DNA of 39,938 nt, from the NCBI GenBank assembly GCA_027051165.1, contig JALTZZ010000100.1:1-39938 (forward strand), in the 5' to 3' direction. Position numbers and translations under genes: made by a program. The notes beneath the pieces were generated by a model. The model saw nothing but the letters and a program-made list of their open reading frames with translations, searched no databases and was not told where the DNA came from. Source of the DNA: an archaeon. Lineage in GTDB: Archaea; Hydrothermarchaeota; Hydrothermarchaeia; JALTZZ01. Below are positions 23,483 to 31,990 of the stretch, piece by piece. The stretch's first letter is position 1. Every line of letters begins with the position of its first letter.

Positions 23483-23991
23483 AATTGCTCCTCTTATTAT
23501 TCTCCTTTATCTTAAGCTCAGCATGTATAGAGGAATCTGGCAAAGAAAAAAGCATAGACGATTTCATCTTAAATCCACAGAAAAACATAAGCGGATACAT
23601 TTTAATTTGGCATATATATGGGAAGAGTGCTCTTGAGGAATTGTATAAAATGCACGGCTTTTCTGAAGAACTGAAAAAACTAAAAAATGCTTCTATAATG
23701 GTATATCATGGAAAAGGAAATGTTGCATATATATGGCTCGGTGTTGCAGAGAATGAGATAAGTGCTAAAAGCATGATTGCAAAAATGGAAGAAATTATTT
23801 CAAAAAATAAAACTCCGTATAAAATTTCTGATAAATTTAAAATCAACAATGTATATGTTGTTCATGCAATAAGTAGAGATGGACACCACTACTTCTTTTA
23901 TATTAACCGAGAAACTATTTGGATATACTTAAAAAGGGAAGATAAGATATTTATTGAGAGTTTCATAGATACCATTAAAGAATATTCATGA
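23461..23991 (+). CDS. Predicted lipoprotein of unknown function
   Basis: 176 aa. A basic start, hydrophobic core and lipobox-like FILSSACIEESG predict export and lipid attachment at Cys22. The mature part mixes helices and strands (GYILIWHIYGKSALEELYKMHGF, NVAYIWLGVAE, DGHHYFFYINRETIWIYL) and resembles small archaeal surface lipoproteins of unknown role. It overlaps the DUF504 gene and converges with the next gene, overlapping its end by 6 bp. No named family is recognised. Confidence 0.72.
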   Translation: MEEKIKIKLLLLLFSFILSSACIEESGKEKSIDDFILNPQKNISGYILIWHIYGKSALEELYKMHGFSEELKKLKNASIMVYHGKGNVAYIWLGVAENEISAKSMIAKMEEIISKNKTPYKISDKFKINNVYVVHAISRDGHHYFFYINRETIWIYLKREDKIFIESFIDTIKEYS

Positions 23992-24435
23992 TCTCTCTAT
24001 ATTCAGCTTTTTTATTTTCATGCTTTTGATTTCATTGAGAACTTTTTCAATAAATTCATTTATTTCTTCTTTATTTACACCACGCTTCTTGGCAATATTT
24101 TTGACAATCTTCTCAACGACAAAATACCTCTTGTATTTTTCGTTTAATTTTCTCCATTTAATATTTTTCAATGCAATTGCAATTTTTTCGCTGTATGGGA
24201 GCTTTCCTTTGACCATCAAAAATGCTATTGCAGGATATCCCAAATAACCCTTGTAAATTGAGCCATTATCGTTACTGAATATTGCATTTTTCTCCTCATC
24301 GTATACAACTCTATACTCCCTATCTCCCATCGAAGAGACTACCTTAGCCTCATTATCTATGATTTTAATTTTTCCATCCGCAATGCATGTTAATGCCTCT
24401 AAGACTTTTATTCTTGGCGGAACTTTCCAGAACAT
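23986..24435 (-). CDS. Uncharacterised archaeal protein
   Basis: 149 aa, no signal peptide or membrane segment. An N-terminal helix-strand part (PPRIKVLEALTCIADGKIKI, YRVVYDEEKNAIFSND) is followed by a hydrophobic GYPAIAFLMVKGKLPYSE and a basic helical C-terminus (VEKIVKNIAKKRGVNKEEINEFIEKVL). Composition and codon use match its neighbours, so it is probably real. It could be transcribed separately from the beta-propeller gene upstream, which ends beyond its 5' end at 24468. No family is recognised. Confidence 0.7.
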   Translation of the reverse strand: MFWKVPPRIKVLEALTCIADGKIKIIDNEAKVVSSMGDREYRVVYDEEKNAIFSNDNGSIYKGYLGYPAIAFLMVKGKLPYSEKIAIALKNIKWRKLNEKYKRYFVVEKIVKNIAKKRGVNKEEINEFIEKVLNEIKSMKIKKLNIERS

Positions 24436-24467
24436 AATCTAAAATAGAAAGTTCACAACACCAAATA

Positions 24468-26405
24468 TTACTTTTTACCCCTTCTTTTAGAAAATCTTAA
24501 TCCATAAGTTACAATAAGCAGAAAAATTGAAGCAATAAAAAGGAACTTCGTCTTTTTTGGTTTTATTGTTAATACATCCTCTTGGGTTTTCACATATTTA
24601 TTGTCATACTCAACGATGGTTGGAGGTATAGTTATGTTTTTGCTTTTAAACCTTTTTATATCTATTTTTGCTCTCACAATAAAATTAAAGGTTTTCTTCT
24701 CATTGCCAAGCATAACATCTTCTATGCGAGTTTTTCCGTTTAAAATTTCGATTTCTTTTGGAAGACTTATCGTCAGATTAAAAGATGTCCTACCAGCTCC
24801 CTTGTTTACTAATATAATGCTGAAATTGAATTTATCTCCCTCGGTTACAGATGACCTATCAAATACTCTTTTTATTTCTAATTTCGCTGTGTTCTTGCTT
24901 ATGTTTACATTTAATTTTTCTTTATATGAAATATTTGCCGTCGAGGCATTTTTTACTGCACCTAAAGTGCTCTTATTTTCAGAATATCTCTTTTTTTCAC
25001 TAATTTCTATAGTGACGTTGTTGCTGAATGTTCTATATGTGTTTCTAAAAGTGTCCTCATATTCAACTTCTGCACTTGGAAATGTATAAGAACCGAGCAA
25101 TTTTTCTAATTCGTATGAAATTTCAACAGTTTTATGTCCTTCAATCCTACTTAAATGCCAGAAGAATGTTTTGTTTGAGATATTTTTCGGTGCTTTGTCG
25201 TATATCTTTATATTAAACGCATCTCCACCGCCTATATTTCTGATTCTAAGCTTTACTCTTATTATGTCACCTAAAACGCTCACAGACTTTTCAACCTTCA
25301 ACTTTGGAAGTTCTACAATCTCATGCTTATATGCAAAGACTGCATTATCTGCAATTATATAAATATCGTCAAGAATTCCATCTTTATCCAGATCTACCGA
25401 TATATGCTTTGTAATATTCCTTTTTACGTCGTAGCTCCATAGAAACTCTGGTTGCAATGAATTAGAAACTGCATAAATTTTTGTTCCGCTTGATACAAGG
25501 TAGTAGTCTATAACTCTGTCGTTGTTATAATCTACTGCGGTTACTGATGATATTTCATCATTAAACTCCAATTCCCATACTATATTGCTGTCAGAATTTA
25601 TTGCATAAAGTTTTTTTCCAGCGGAAACAATTATATCATCTTTTTCCTCGTTTCCATCCGTATCGCCAGCACAGATGTCAGAAATCTCACTACTCAAATC
25701 CTTTGACCACAGCTTCCTTCCATCTGGAAAGAGAACGTAAACCGTTTTTCCAGCTCCAACGACAATGTTATCTGCTATCGAATCTTCATCGAGATCTGCA
25801 ACTTCAAGAGATTTTACTGGTGCATTTGTCTGAAAGCTCCATACAACTTCTCCAGAGCTATTTAAAAGATAGACTTTTCCATTTTTCCTAAAGAATGCTC
25901 CAGTTCCAACAATAACATACTCCTTTATATTATCATGATCCAAATCGAGTGACAGAAGCGAGTATATGTCCTCCTCATACGAAGTTCCATCAAAGACCCA
26001 CCAAACGCCAGTGTAATCATCGCCAGAAAATAATCTCTTGTTCACCGTTCTCCAAGGGTCAAGCCTCCAAGTTGCATATACTCTACCGTCTTTAGCACCT
26101 ATCAGGACATCGTTTAGATACTTATCATTTCCGTAAGAAAACCCGCAAACCGCTGTAACACTACTTTTAACTTCGTATCTGCCAATATAGTCCCCATTGC
26201 TTAAAAATACATATGCTCTGTTGTCAACATTTCCAACTATGACATCGTTTGCTATGCCGTCGTTGTCGAAGTCTATCGCTGCAATTGATGTTGGTTCTTT
26301 TTGGAAAGTTTTAGACCAAGCTTGGATAAAAACATGATCATGCGCATGAACAGATGATAATGTTAGTATAACCACTGTTAATATTAGTATTGTCTTGTTC
26401 TTCAT
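24468..26405 (-). CDS. Secreted beta-propeller protein with C-terminal membrane anchor
   Basis: 645 aa from ATG 26405; upstream in-frame codons to 26435 lack a signal-like character. A signal peptide ends near SSVHAHDH. Residues about 30-370 hold repeats with DxDNDGIANDVIVG-like calcium loops (DFDNDGIAND, DLDHDNIKEY, DLDEDSIADN, DTDGNEEKDD, DYNNDRVIDY, DLDKDGILDD), an FG-GAP/VCBS-type propeller. Two DUF11/CARDB-like beta domains follow (about 380-470 and 540-625), then the anchor FLFIASIFLLIVTYGLRF and a basic end. It is displayed outside the cell; adhesion or binding is likely but not shown. Confidence 0.88.
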   Translation of the reverse strand: MKNKTILILTVVILTLSSVHAHDHVFIQAWSKTFQKEPTSIAAIDFDNDGIANDVIVGNVDNRAYVFLSNGDYIGRYEVKSSVTAVCGFSYGNDKYLNDVLIGAKDGRVYATWRLDPWRTVNKRLFSGDDYTGVWWVFDGTSYEEDIYSLLSLDLDHDNIKEYVIVGTGAFFRKNGKVYLLNSSGEVVWSFQTNAPVKSLEVADLDEDSIADNIVVGAGKTVYVLFPDGRKLWSKDLSSEISDICAGDTDGNEEKDDIIVSAGKKLYAINSDSNIVWELEFNDEISSVTAVDYNNDRVIDYYLVSSGTKIYAVSNSLQPEFLWSYDVKRNITKHISVDLDKDGILDDIYIIADNAVFAYKHEIVELPKLKVEKSVSVLGDIIRVKLRIRNIGGGDAFNIKIYDKAPKNISNKTFFWHLSRIEGHKTVEISYELEKLLGSYTFPSAEVEYEDTFRNTYRTFSNNVTIEISEKKRYSENKSTLGAVKNASTANISYKEKLNVNISKNTAKLEIKRVFDRSSVTEGDKFNFSIILVNKGAGRTSFNLTISLPKEIEILNGKTRIEDVMLGNEKKTFNFIVRAKIDIKRFKSKNITIPPTIVEYDNKYVKTQEDVLTIKPKKTKFLFIASIFLLIVTYGLRFSKRRGKK

Positions 26406-26532
26406 GGGACACAACGCCTCCCTTAGCGAATTCAAATTCTAACCTAATGCGACCATCTATAAAAATATTCCTTGTCAAAATTTGAAAATTGTCGAATGTT
26501 AATAAAAAATAATTAATTTCAAAAAGAAAAAC

Positions 26533-26970
26533 CTATGTTCTTGAAAATAAATCCCTAAGGCATTCAACAACTTTCTCCTTTCTGTGTGGATATGTTGAAA
26601 CTGTAAAGACTACCTGAATACCCTTTCCGAGCTTAAGTCTTCCATTATAAGCCTCAAATTTGTCAAATCTTAGAAAAAATCTTGATTTATCAACCCTATC
26701 ATCAAGCTCTGAGAGTATTCTATCTCTGTCCTCTTTTGAAAGCTTTCTGAGAATATTTTCTAAAATTTTTTTAATTTCTTTTTTTCTCTTAATTCTGACA
26801 TTTATTATCGTTATAGGATTTCCATAATACCCTTTTGCAGATGAAACATCAAATTTAAAATCAAAAGGAACAATAGATTTTATGCACTGTAAAACTTTTT
26901 CAAAGTCCTCCGTTGCATGGACAAATGCACTTATCTCTATAAGCGTTATTTCACTTACCCCTTCTTCCAT
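26533..26970 (-). CDS. RNA-binding protein, PF01877 (DUF54) family
   Basis: 145 aa. The archaeal family shows an N-terminal [19 protein letters not shown], then [16 protein letters not shown], an acidic-basic helix, and [16 protein letters not shown] near residue 90, all present here. It is predicted to bind RNA, and in archaea commonly follows the L15e gene near exosome genes. Its start overlaps the end of the L15e gene by 20 bp, so translation is coupled. Confidence 0.85.
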   Translation of the reverse strand: MEEGVSEITLIEISAFVHATEDFEKVLQCIKSIVPFDFKFDVSSAKGYYGNPITIINVRIKRKKEIKKILENILRKLSKEDRDRILSELDDRVDKSRFFLRFDKFEAYNGRLKLGKGIQVVFTVSTYPHRKEKVVECLRDLFSRT

Positions 26971-27541
26971 GTGCCCTTATGCTCGGTCTAATCTTTTCTG
27001 CACCTTTACCTTTGTTTCTTAAACCTCTGCTCTTCTTACCAGCGCTTGTTAATCCTCTGAAGACTCTTCCTCTATGCTTGTTTGAGCATATCCAGTTGAG
27101 CTCCTTATCGCTCTTTATAGCTGGGTGATGTGGATCAACAAGGATTACCTCAAAATATTTATACTGCCCATCCTCTCCTACCCAGTATGAATTTAAAACT
27201 TCAAGATTTGGATATTTTCTTGCTGCTTTTTCTTCTGCTATCCATCTTAAGCTCTTTTTTGGAGTATATGAGAGCTGACCCATCTTACTTGGAACTCTTC
27301 CACCTTTTGGTCTCGGTCTCTTTCTGCCACCTTTCTTTACCCTAACTCTTACAACTATAATCCCCTGCTTAGCCTTGTATCCCAAAGCCCTTGCTCTGTC
27401 GAGCCTCAGAGGTTTTTCAACCCTTACAACCGTCGGCTCCCTGCGCCATTGGCTGAGCCTTCTTTTAAGAAGAATTCCCATTTCTCCATCATAGGGTCTC
27501 TTCCAAGCCTTAGCCAAGTAGTGGTATAACCCTAAAGCCAT
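26951..27541 (-). CDS. Ribosomal protein L15e
   Basis: 196 aa from ATG 27541; the frame stays open to 27583, but [16 protein letters not shown] is the family start. A basic 50S protein of archaea and eukaryotes. Conserved parts: [75 protein letters not shown] and a Gly/Arg-rich tail. A TATA-like TTTAAATAG lies about 12-20 bp before the start, giving a very short leader. It begins a two-gene unit with the PF01877 gene. Confidence 0.96.
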   Translation of the reverse strand: MALGLYHYLAKAWKRPYDGEMGILLKRRLSQWRREPTVVRVEKPLRLDRARALGYKAKQGIIVVRVRVKKGGRKRPRPKGGRVPSKMGQLSYTPKKSLRWIAEEKAARKYPNLEVLNSYWVGEDGQYKYFEVILVDPHHPAIKSDKELNWICSNKHRGRVFRGLTSAGKKSRGLRNKGKGAEKIRPSIRAHGRRGK

Positions 27542-27605
27542 GATGAACACCCTATTTAAATTAAACCAGTGCTCTTCTCCCAAAAGTTAACATTGCTAAA
27601 GTTTT

Positions 27606-27977
27606 CTAAAGCTTTGCAATTTCTTTTATTATATCACTCAGCTTTACTATTCCTACTATTTCTCCATTTTTCTCTACAAATACTCTCCTTATATTCCATT
27701 TATCCATAATTTTACATATTTCTATAATATCAGTTTCTTCTTCAACCGCTATTAGGCTCTTTGTTGCAACTTCCTTTGCAATTCTCGTCTTGTCGCATCC
27801 TCTCGCAATCTCTCTCAAGATATCTGTTTCCGAAATAACTCCAAGCGGCTTACCTTTATCTATTACAAGAACACTTGAAACATGCCTCTTTTCCATGATT
27901 TCGAGAATTTCCGCAAGTGTTGCTTCAGCATGAACCTTTATCGGTTCTTTCATAAGATCCTTCGCTTTAAGCTTCAT
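27606..27977 (-). CDS. CBS-pair protein (second of two)
   Basis: 123 aa, only a CBS pair: KAKDLMKEPIKVHAEATLAEI...PLGVISETDIL and a second motif ending EIVGIVKLSDIIKEI. Stand-alone CBS pairs bind adenosine nucleotides or SAM and modulate partner proteins. The gene begins 2 bp after its sister CBS gene, suggesting gene duplication and perhaps a hetero-oligomer. The partner is not evident; ThiI upstream is a candidate from context only. Confidence 0.88.
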   Translation of the reverse strand: MKLKAKDLMKEPIKVHAEATLAEILEIMEKRHVSSVLVIDKGKPLGVISETDILREIARGCDKTRIAKEVATKSLIAVEEETDIIEICKIMDKWNIRRVFVEKNGEIVGIVKLSDIIKEIAKL

Positions 27978-27979
27978 GG

Positions 27980-28408
27980 TTAACAGCTCCTTGAAAGTTC
28001 TACAACGATATCTCTCGATGTTATAATGCCAACAGGCTTAAATCTATATTTTGCACTCAAACTCTTAGGTTTTATTTCCTCCTGCTCAACTACAAAGAGT
28101 CTGTGCAATCCTTCGCTATACATGAGCTTCGCTGCATCCTCCAAGCTCTTATCCTTATCTATTGTAATTGGAATTGGTGCCATGAACTCCTTAACTTTGG
28201 CTTTTTTTAGATTTATACCTTTTGAAAAGGCTCTTATAATATCCCTGTCAGAGATCACACCCTCAAGTGATCCGTTCTCATCAACAACTCCTACGCCATT
28301 TATTCTGTGCTTGCTTAGAACTTTTGCTACATCTACGAGATTGTCTTCCATGGATACCGTTATAACACCAACCTTCATAACATCCTTTACTTTAACATCC
28401 TTCAGCAT
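27980..28408 (-). CDS. CBS-pair protein (first of two)
   Basis: 142 aa from ATG 28408; GTG codons at 28411 and 28417 are possible. Two CBS motifs: VKVKDVMKVGVITVSMED...LEGVISDRDIIRA and VKEFMAPIPITIDKDK...PVGIITSRDIVVEL. There is a short insert before the last strand (EQEEIKPKSLSAKYRFK). The start overlaps the thiI end by 17 bp and it is followed at 2 bp by the second CBS gene, so the three are cotranscribed. Ligand unknown. Confidence 0.88.
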   Translation of the reverse strand: MLKDVKVKDVMKVGVITVSMEDNLVDVAKVLSKHRINGVGVVDENGSLEGVISDRDIIRAFSKGINLKKAKVKEFMAPIPITIDKDKSLEDAAKLMYSEGLHRLFVVEQEEIKPKSLSAKYRFKPVGIITSRDIVVELSRSC

Positions 28409-29558
28409 CACTATCACTCTCTTTAAAGAACTTTTTAACTTCTTCCTTTATAATATCATTAAACCCACTTTCTTTTTCTATTTTTAGAACTTCATCTATA
28501 AAACTCTTTGTAGCTACTCTATCTGGCACTGCGGTGCAGGAGCCTGCATCGAGTGTTGAAACATCGTAGGTAGAGATTTTTCTCGCAAGTGCCATTATTT
28601 CGTCCTTATCGTAGGTAAGCAACGGTCTAAAAACTGGTAACGTTGTTGCATCTGTAATGGCAAGCATGTTGCTTAATGTTTGGCTTGCAACCTGACCGAG
28701 GTTCTCCCCGGTAACAATTCCTAAGCAGTTATTTCTCTTTGCAATTTCTTCTGCTATCTTAAGCATTCCCCGCTTACAAAAGACACATGTATATCTGCTT
28801 GGAATGTTTTTAACTATAAAGTCTGTTATTCTTCCGTATGGAAATATTATAAGCTCGAATTCTTCACCTATAGAATATTCTTTAAGTTTTTCATAAACCT
28901 TTTTAGCACGCTCCACGTATGCATCGCTTATATAAGGTCTTGAGTCAAAGAACACTGGAAGAACCTTGCATCCGCGCTTCATCATCAAGAAAATTGCTAC
29001 GGGGCTATCTATTCCACCAGAAAGCAATCCAACAACGCATCCCTGCGTTCCTAAGGGCAAGCCTTTAAGCCCTTCTATTATTTCCGTGAAAATATATGCT
29101 TTATTTTTTCTAACCTCAACATATATTTCCTTACCTTTTTTTAAGTCAACCTTTAAATTTTTCTCCTTAAATTCTTTTAGTATTGCTGCTCCGCACTTCT
29201 TCGCAACATCAACGCTTGTAAAGCTATGTCCGTTGCTTCTCCTTGCAACTATTCTGAAAGAATCACCCTCACTTAGGTATTCTTTAGCTACCTCAAGAAC
29301 CTTATTAACAATGACATCTAAATCTGGTTCAACCTCGTAGCACGGGCTGAAGGAAACAATACCAAATATCTTCTTTAGCTTTTCAAGAGCATCCTCAAAG
29401 TTCTCTGGATATAAAAATATCCTTCCTCTTTCTTTTTTTATTTTTCCATCAACTACTGTTTTTATATTGTTTATCAGCTTATTTTCAAATATTCTTCTTA
29501 TTCTTCTACTTTTCAAACCTATTTCTCCGTATCTTATTAAGATAACATCCCAGCTCAT
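28392..29558 (-). CDS. thiI: tRNA 4-thiouridine synthase ThiI (no rhodanese domain)
   Basis: 388 aa. An N-terminal ferredoxin-like part (ILIRYGEIGLKS) and a THUMP domain (to about 165) are followed by a PP-loop ATPase (VGLLSGGIDSPVAIFLMMKRG). ThiI makes 4-thiouridine at tRNA position 8 and can serve thiamine synthesis. The bacterial C-terminal rhodanese domain is absent, as is usual in archaea. TCVFCKRGML gives a CxxC used for sulfur handling or an iron-sulfur cluster. ATG 29558 follows the TGA of the PLP-enzyme gene directly, with GGTGA upstream. Confidence 0.95.
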   Translation of the reverse strand: MSWDVILIRYGEIGLKSRRIRRIFENKLINNIKTVVDGKIKKERGRIFLYPENFEDALEKLKKIFGIVSFSPCYEVEPDLDVIVNKVLEVAKEYLSEGDSFRIVARRSNGHSFTSVDVAKKCGAAILKEFKEKNLKVDLKKGKEIYVEVRKNKAYIFTEIIEGLKGLPLGTQGCVVGLLSGGIDSPVAIFLMMKRGCKVLPVFFDSRPYISDAYVERAKKVYEKLKEYSIGEEFELIIFPYGRITDFIVKNIPSRYTCVFCKRGMLKIAEEIAKRNNCLGIVTGENLGQVASQTLSNMLAITDATTLPVFRPLLTYDKDEIMALARKISTYDVSTLDAGSCTAVPDRVATKSFIDEVLKIEKESGFNDIIKEEVKKFFKESDSDAEGC

Positions 29559-30458
29559 TCAATCACCTAAGTGCTCCTTAAGAATTTCCGCAATTTTAAC
29601 TATATCAATTCTGCTTATCTTAAAAACATCAAGCTTTTTTATTTCAACGACAATTCCTTCCGCAAGAAATCTATCGTATCTTGGACAAGCTGTTATTAAG
29701 CTTGATCCCCTATCCGTTCTGAGCTTTTTCGTTAGCTCTTTTATATTTTCTGTTTTTGTTAAAATCCCAACGCATATTCCTCTTTTATCTTTATGAACAA
29801 TGTTAAAATTTTCAAGTTCTTTTTTAAGCATTTCTGCATATTTTAAAAGAATTTTTAACCTATTTTCAGCCTCTTCAAGCTTCCTGAACAGTGCATCGTA
29901 AAGAAAGGGGGGAAACTTGCATATTTTTTTAAATTTTCTCATATATTCCGCGACTTCTCTGTTGTTTGTCATCAAGAATCCGCCGAATCCGAGATTTATT
30001 ATTTTCGGCTCTCCAGTAGAGCATACAATCGTATCTCCGTATAGCTTCTCTGTGAAGAACCCGCTTGCATCCTCTACAAGCTCAACATCCCTATTTTCGC
30101 ATATTTCCTTTATCTCCTTCATCGGCTGCTCTGCAATGTATCCAGCTAAGGATGTAACAAAAAAGGCTTGTGGTTTCTCTTTTTTTAAAATTCTGTCGAG
30201 ATCTTCTAAATCAACTAAACCGAAATCTGTTTTTACTTTTACTACCCTTCTTCCAAGGAGCTTCGGATATTCTAAAAAGCCATTATAGGCTCCCTGATCT
30301 GGAACTGCTATTTTTTTGTAGAAATTGCAGAGGAAGAATATTATACAGCTTGCGCTTGAGAAAAATAAAATATTTTCTTTATCTACATATTTTCTCAAAA
30401 AATTAGATACTTCATTGTATCCTTTTCGAGAGGTAGGCAAGCTTGCATGTGGAAACAT
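29559..30458 (-). CDS. PLP-dependent fold-type I enzyme, DegT-like
   Basis: 299 aa, short for the superfamily. FFSSASCIIFFL near residue 33 would contact the cofactor phosphate. VELVEDASGFF supplies Asp130 for the pyridine nitrogen, and STGEPKIINLGFGGFL has Lys152 in the place of the Schiff-base lysine with the typical following Gly-rich turn. This matches DegT/DnrJ-type aminotransferases, but I cannot name the substrate. It lies between hexulose-phosphate isomerase (2 bp) and thiI (0 bp) in one operon, so a sulfur or sugar-amine role is possible. Confidence 0.78.
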   Translation of the reverse strand: MFPHASLPTSRKGYNEVSNFLRKYVDKENILFFSSASCIIFFLCNFYKKIAVPDQGAYNGFLEYPKLLGRRVVKVKTDFGLVDLEDLDRILKKEKPQAFFVTSLAGYIAEQPMKEIKEICENRDVELVEDASGFFTEKLYGDTIVCSTGEPKIINLGFGGFLMTNNREVAEYMRKFKKICKFPPFLYDALFRKLEEAENRLKILLKYAEMLKKELENFNIVHKDKRGICVGILTKTENIKELTKKLRTDRGSSLITACPRYDRFLAEGIVVEIKKLDVFKISRIDIVKIAEILKEHLGD

Positions 30459-30460
30459 CT

Positions 30461-31045
30461 TTACTCTATGGTTGCATGTCTTGCACGCATAATCTCCTCG
30501 CTTACCTTGAGCTCTTCCATGAGCTTTGGAACTATGCTATCGAGCAGTATCATTGCTGCTATCTCAAAGAGCGTGCCAAGCGGAGCTATTGGGTAGTGCT
30601 CGCCTTCCATCTGTCTTATGAAGAAGTCCCTCTCACCATCGAGTTTTGTTCTACCTTTAACGATAACTATAATGTCACTTAGCTTTGCTAAGCTTGAGTT
30701 CTCGTATGATGTTATGCATGCAACTTTTGCTCCTATCTTCTTAGCAATGCTCGCAGCATTCACAACGCTTGTTGTTTCTCCGCTTCCAGATATTGTTATG
30801 AGAAGGTCGTCTTTTTTCATAGATGGCGTTACTATCTCCCCTATAACGTAAACTGTTATTCCAAGATGCATCAATCTCATGGCAAAAGCCTTTGCTACCA
30901 AGCCGCTTCTTCCAGCTCCATAAACAAAAACTCTCTCCGCATTTAATATTGCATTCATGAACTCTTCTACTTGAGCTTCGTTTATTTCTTCAAGAGTATA
31001 TTCAACGTTTTTTATTATATGCATCATTGTTTTCTTAATTTCCAT
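30461..31045 (-). CDS. hxlB: 6-phospho-3-hexuloisomerase
   Basis: 194 aa SIS-domain protein. Interconverts 3-hexulose-6-phosphate and fructose-6-phosphate; in archaea without the oxidative pentose pathway it works with hexulose-phosphate synthase to make ribulose-5-phosphate, or fixes formaldehyde. Motifs: FVYGAGRSGLVAKAFAMRL, LITISGSGETTSVV and the C-terminal HYPIAPLGTLFEIAAMILLD. The partner synthase is not in the window. It heads the hxlB-PLP-thiI-CBS-CBS operon and is divergent from the methyltransferase gene. Confidence 0.95.
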   Translation of the reverse strand: MEIKKTMMHIIKNVEYTLEEINEAQVEEFMNAILNAERVFVYGAGRSGLVAKAFAMRLMHLGITVYVIGEIVTPSMKKDDLLITISGSGETTSVVNAASIAKKIGAKVACITSYENSSLAKLSDIIVIVKGRTKLDGERDFFIRQMEGEHYPIAPLGTLFEIAAMILLDSIVPKLMEELKVSEEIMRARHATIE

Positions 31046-31129
31046 ATCAGCTCACCCATTATATGGGATTACTATTTTTATTTCTAACATTTTAAAATAT
31101 TTTCTTTCGGCAAGCGATAGGTTAACAAC

Positions 31130-31639
31130 ATGCTTCCCGAATACGAATCCAGAGAAAGAATACTTAAAAAAGTAGCAGAAAAAGTTTACGGTTCTATATT
31201 AGACCTTGCAACAGGTTCTGGATACCTCGTTAGAAATTTTATATCGAAAGATGTAAGCGTTGTCTGCACGGATATTGACTGCAAATCACTTTTAATGCTG
31301 AAAAAAGAGATAAAAAAGTTTAATTATGTATGCTGCAGCATAGATGCTCTTCCTTTTAAGGAAAACAGCTTCGATTTTGTAGTTGGATGGAGTGCACTTG
31401 TTCATGTAAAAAATTGGAAAAAAGCCATAGTTGAGTCTCTCAGAGTTGCAGACAGCCTTATATTTGCTGAACCCAACAACAAAATTTCTCTGCTTGCGTT
31501 TAGAGACTTTAAAATAAAATTTGAAGCACCAAGCATAAATGATATCATTGACTTCTGTCTAAAAAATAATTTGAAAGTGGAAAGAGAAGATTTTGAGCTC
31601 ATAACAGTCCTAACCATTAAAAAATGCAGGTTTTCATAA
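31130..31639 (+). CDS. Class I SAM-dependent methyltransferase
   Basis: 169 aa, small. Motif I is SILDLATGSGYLVRNF near residue 23, and VCTDIDCKSLLML is the acidic loop. ALPFKENSFDFVVGWSALVHVKNWKKAI resembles the UbiE/COQ5-like small-molecule methyltransferases. The substrate is unknown. The end (VLTIKKCRFS) overlaps the 3' end of a decayed gene on the other strand. It stands alone on the + strand. Confidence 0.85.
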   Translation: MLPEYESRERILKKVAEKVYGSILDLATGSGYLVRNFISKDVSVVCTDIDCKSLLMLKKEIKKFNYVCCSIDALPFKENSFDFVVGWSALVHVKNWKKAIVESLRVADSLIFAEPNNKISLLAFRDFKIKFEAPSINDIIDFCLKNNLKVEREDFELITVLTIKKCRFS

Positions 31640-31900
31640 GTTAAGAAAATTTTCGATGTAAACAACTATAGCGATAAGCAAGAGATCGTCAATCCTTTTG
31701 TTCAAAGCATCGAATCTCGCATCTACATAACTTTTCCATATTTTTTATTTCGTTTCTTAATCTATTTTCCACCCAATTTCGTTGCAGGGGTTTTAAGGCT
31801 TTTTTCAACAAGAAGAAGCTTGCTATTTCTGAAACGATGCCTTTTCCTGAGCTCCTCATCTCCTTCAAGTGCTTTGATGATCTCTATAAAAATTTATCAT
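31634..31900 (-). pseudogene. Decayed coiled-coil protein gene with frameshifts
   Basis: On the - strand three consecutive frames read as one protein: ATG at 31900 with MINF, shifted at a run of five T to IEIIKALEGDEELRKR, then GIVSEIASFFLLKKALKPL...LRNEIKNMEK, then SYVDARFDALNKRIDDLLLIAIVVYIENF and a TGA at 31634. The pattern (acidic start, SEIAS..L, coiled coil, ARFDALNKRIDDL, hydrophobic tail) resembles small coiled-coil proteins with a C-terminal membrane helix that are common in Archaeoglobi and other archaea. At least three frameshifts are needed, so it is not functional as read. It fills most of the 350-bp gap before the nickel operon. Confidence 0.7.
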
Positions 31901-31933
31901 TGTATACACTATTTTTTCAAATATTATTACTAT

Positions 31934-31960
31934 GTAACATTTTTACTAAAACTGTGTTAC
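31934..31960. promoter_or_regulatory. NikR-like inverted repeat before the transporter operon
   Basis: GTAACA (31934-31939) and TGTTAC (31955-31960) are perfect 6-bp arms separated by 15 bp, so their centres are two helical turns apart. The half-site sequence GTAACA/TGTTAC and the spacing resemble known NikR boxes. It lies 31-57 bp before the TTG start at 31991, over the likely transcription start. Nickel-responsive repression of the whole operon, including cdhC, is inferred. Confidence 0.6.
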
Positions 31961-31990
31961 TAAAGGAAGAAAAATTGTGAGGTGGTGTGT

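Noticed and set aside
31640-31990. Cobalamin riboswitch before the metal transporter
   Set aside because: No B12-box-like element is visible; the space is filled by the decayed gene and the short inverted repeat.
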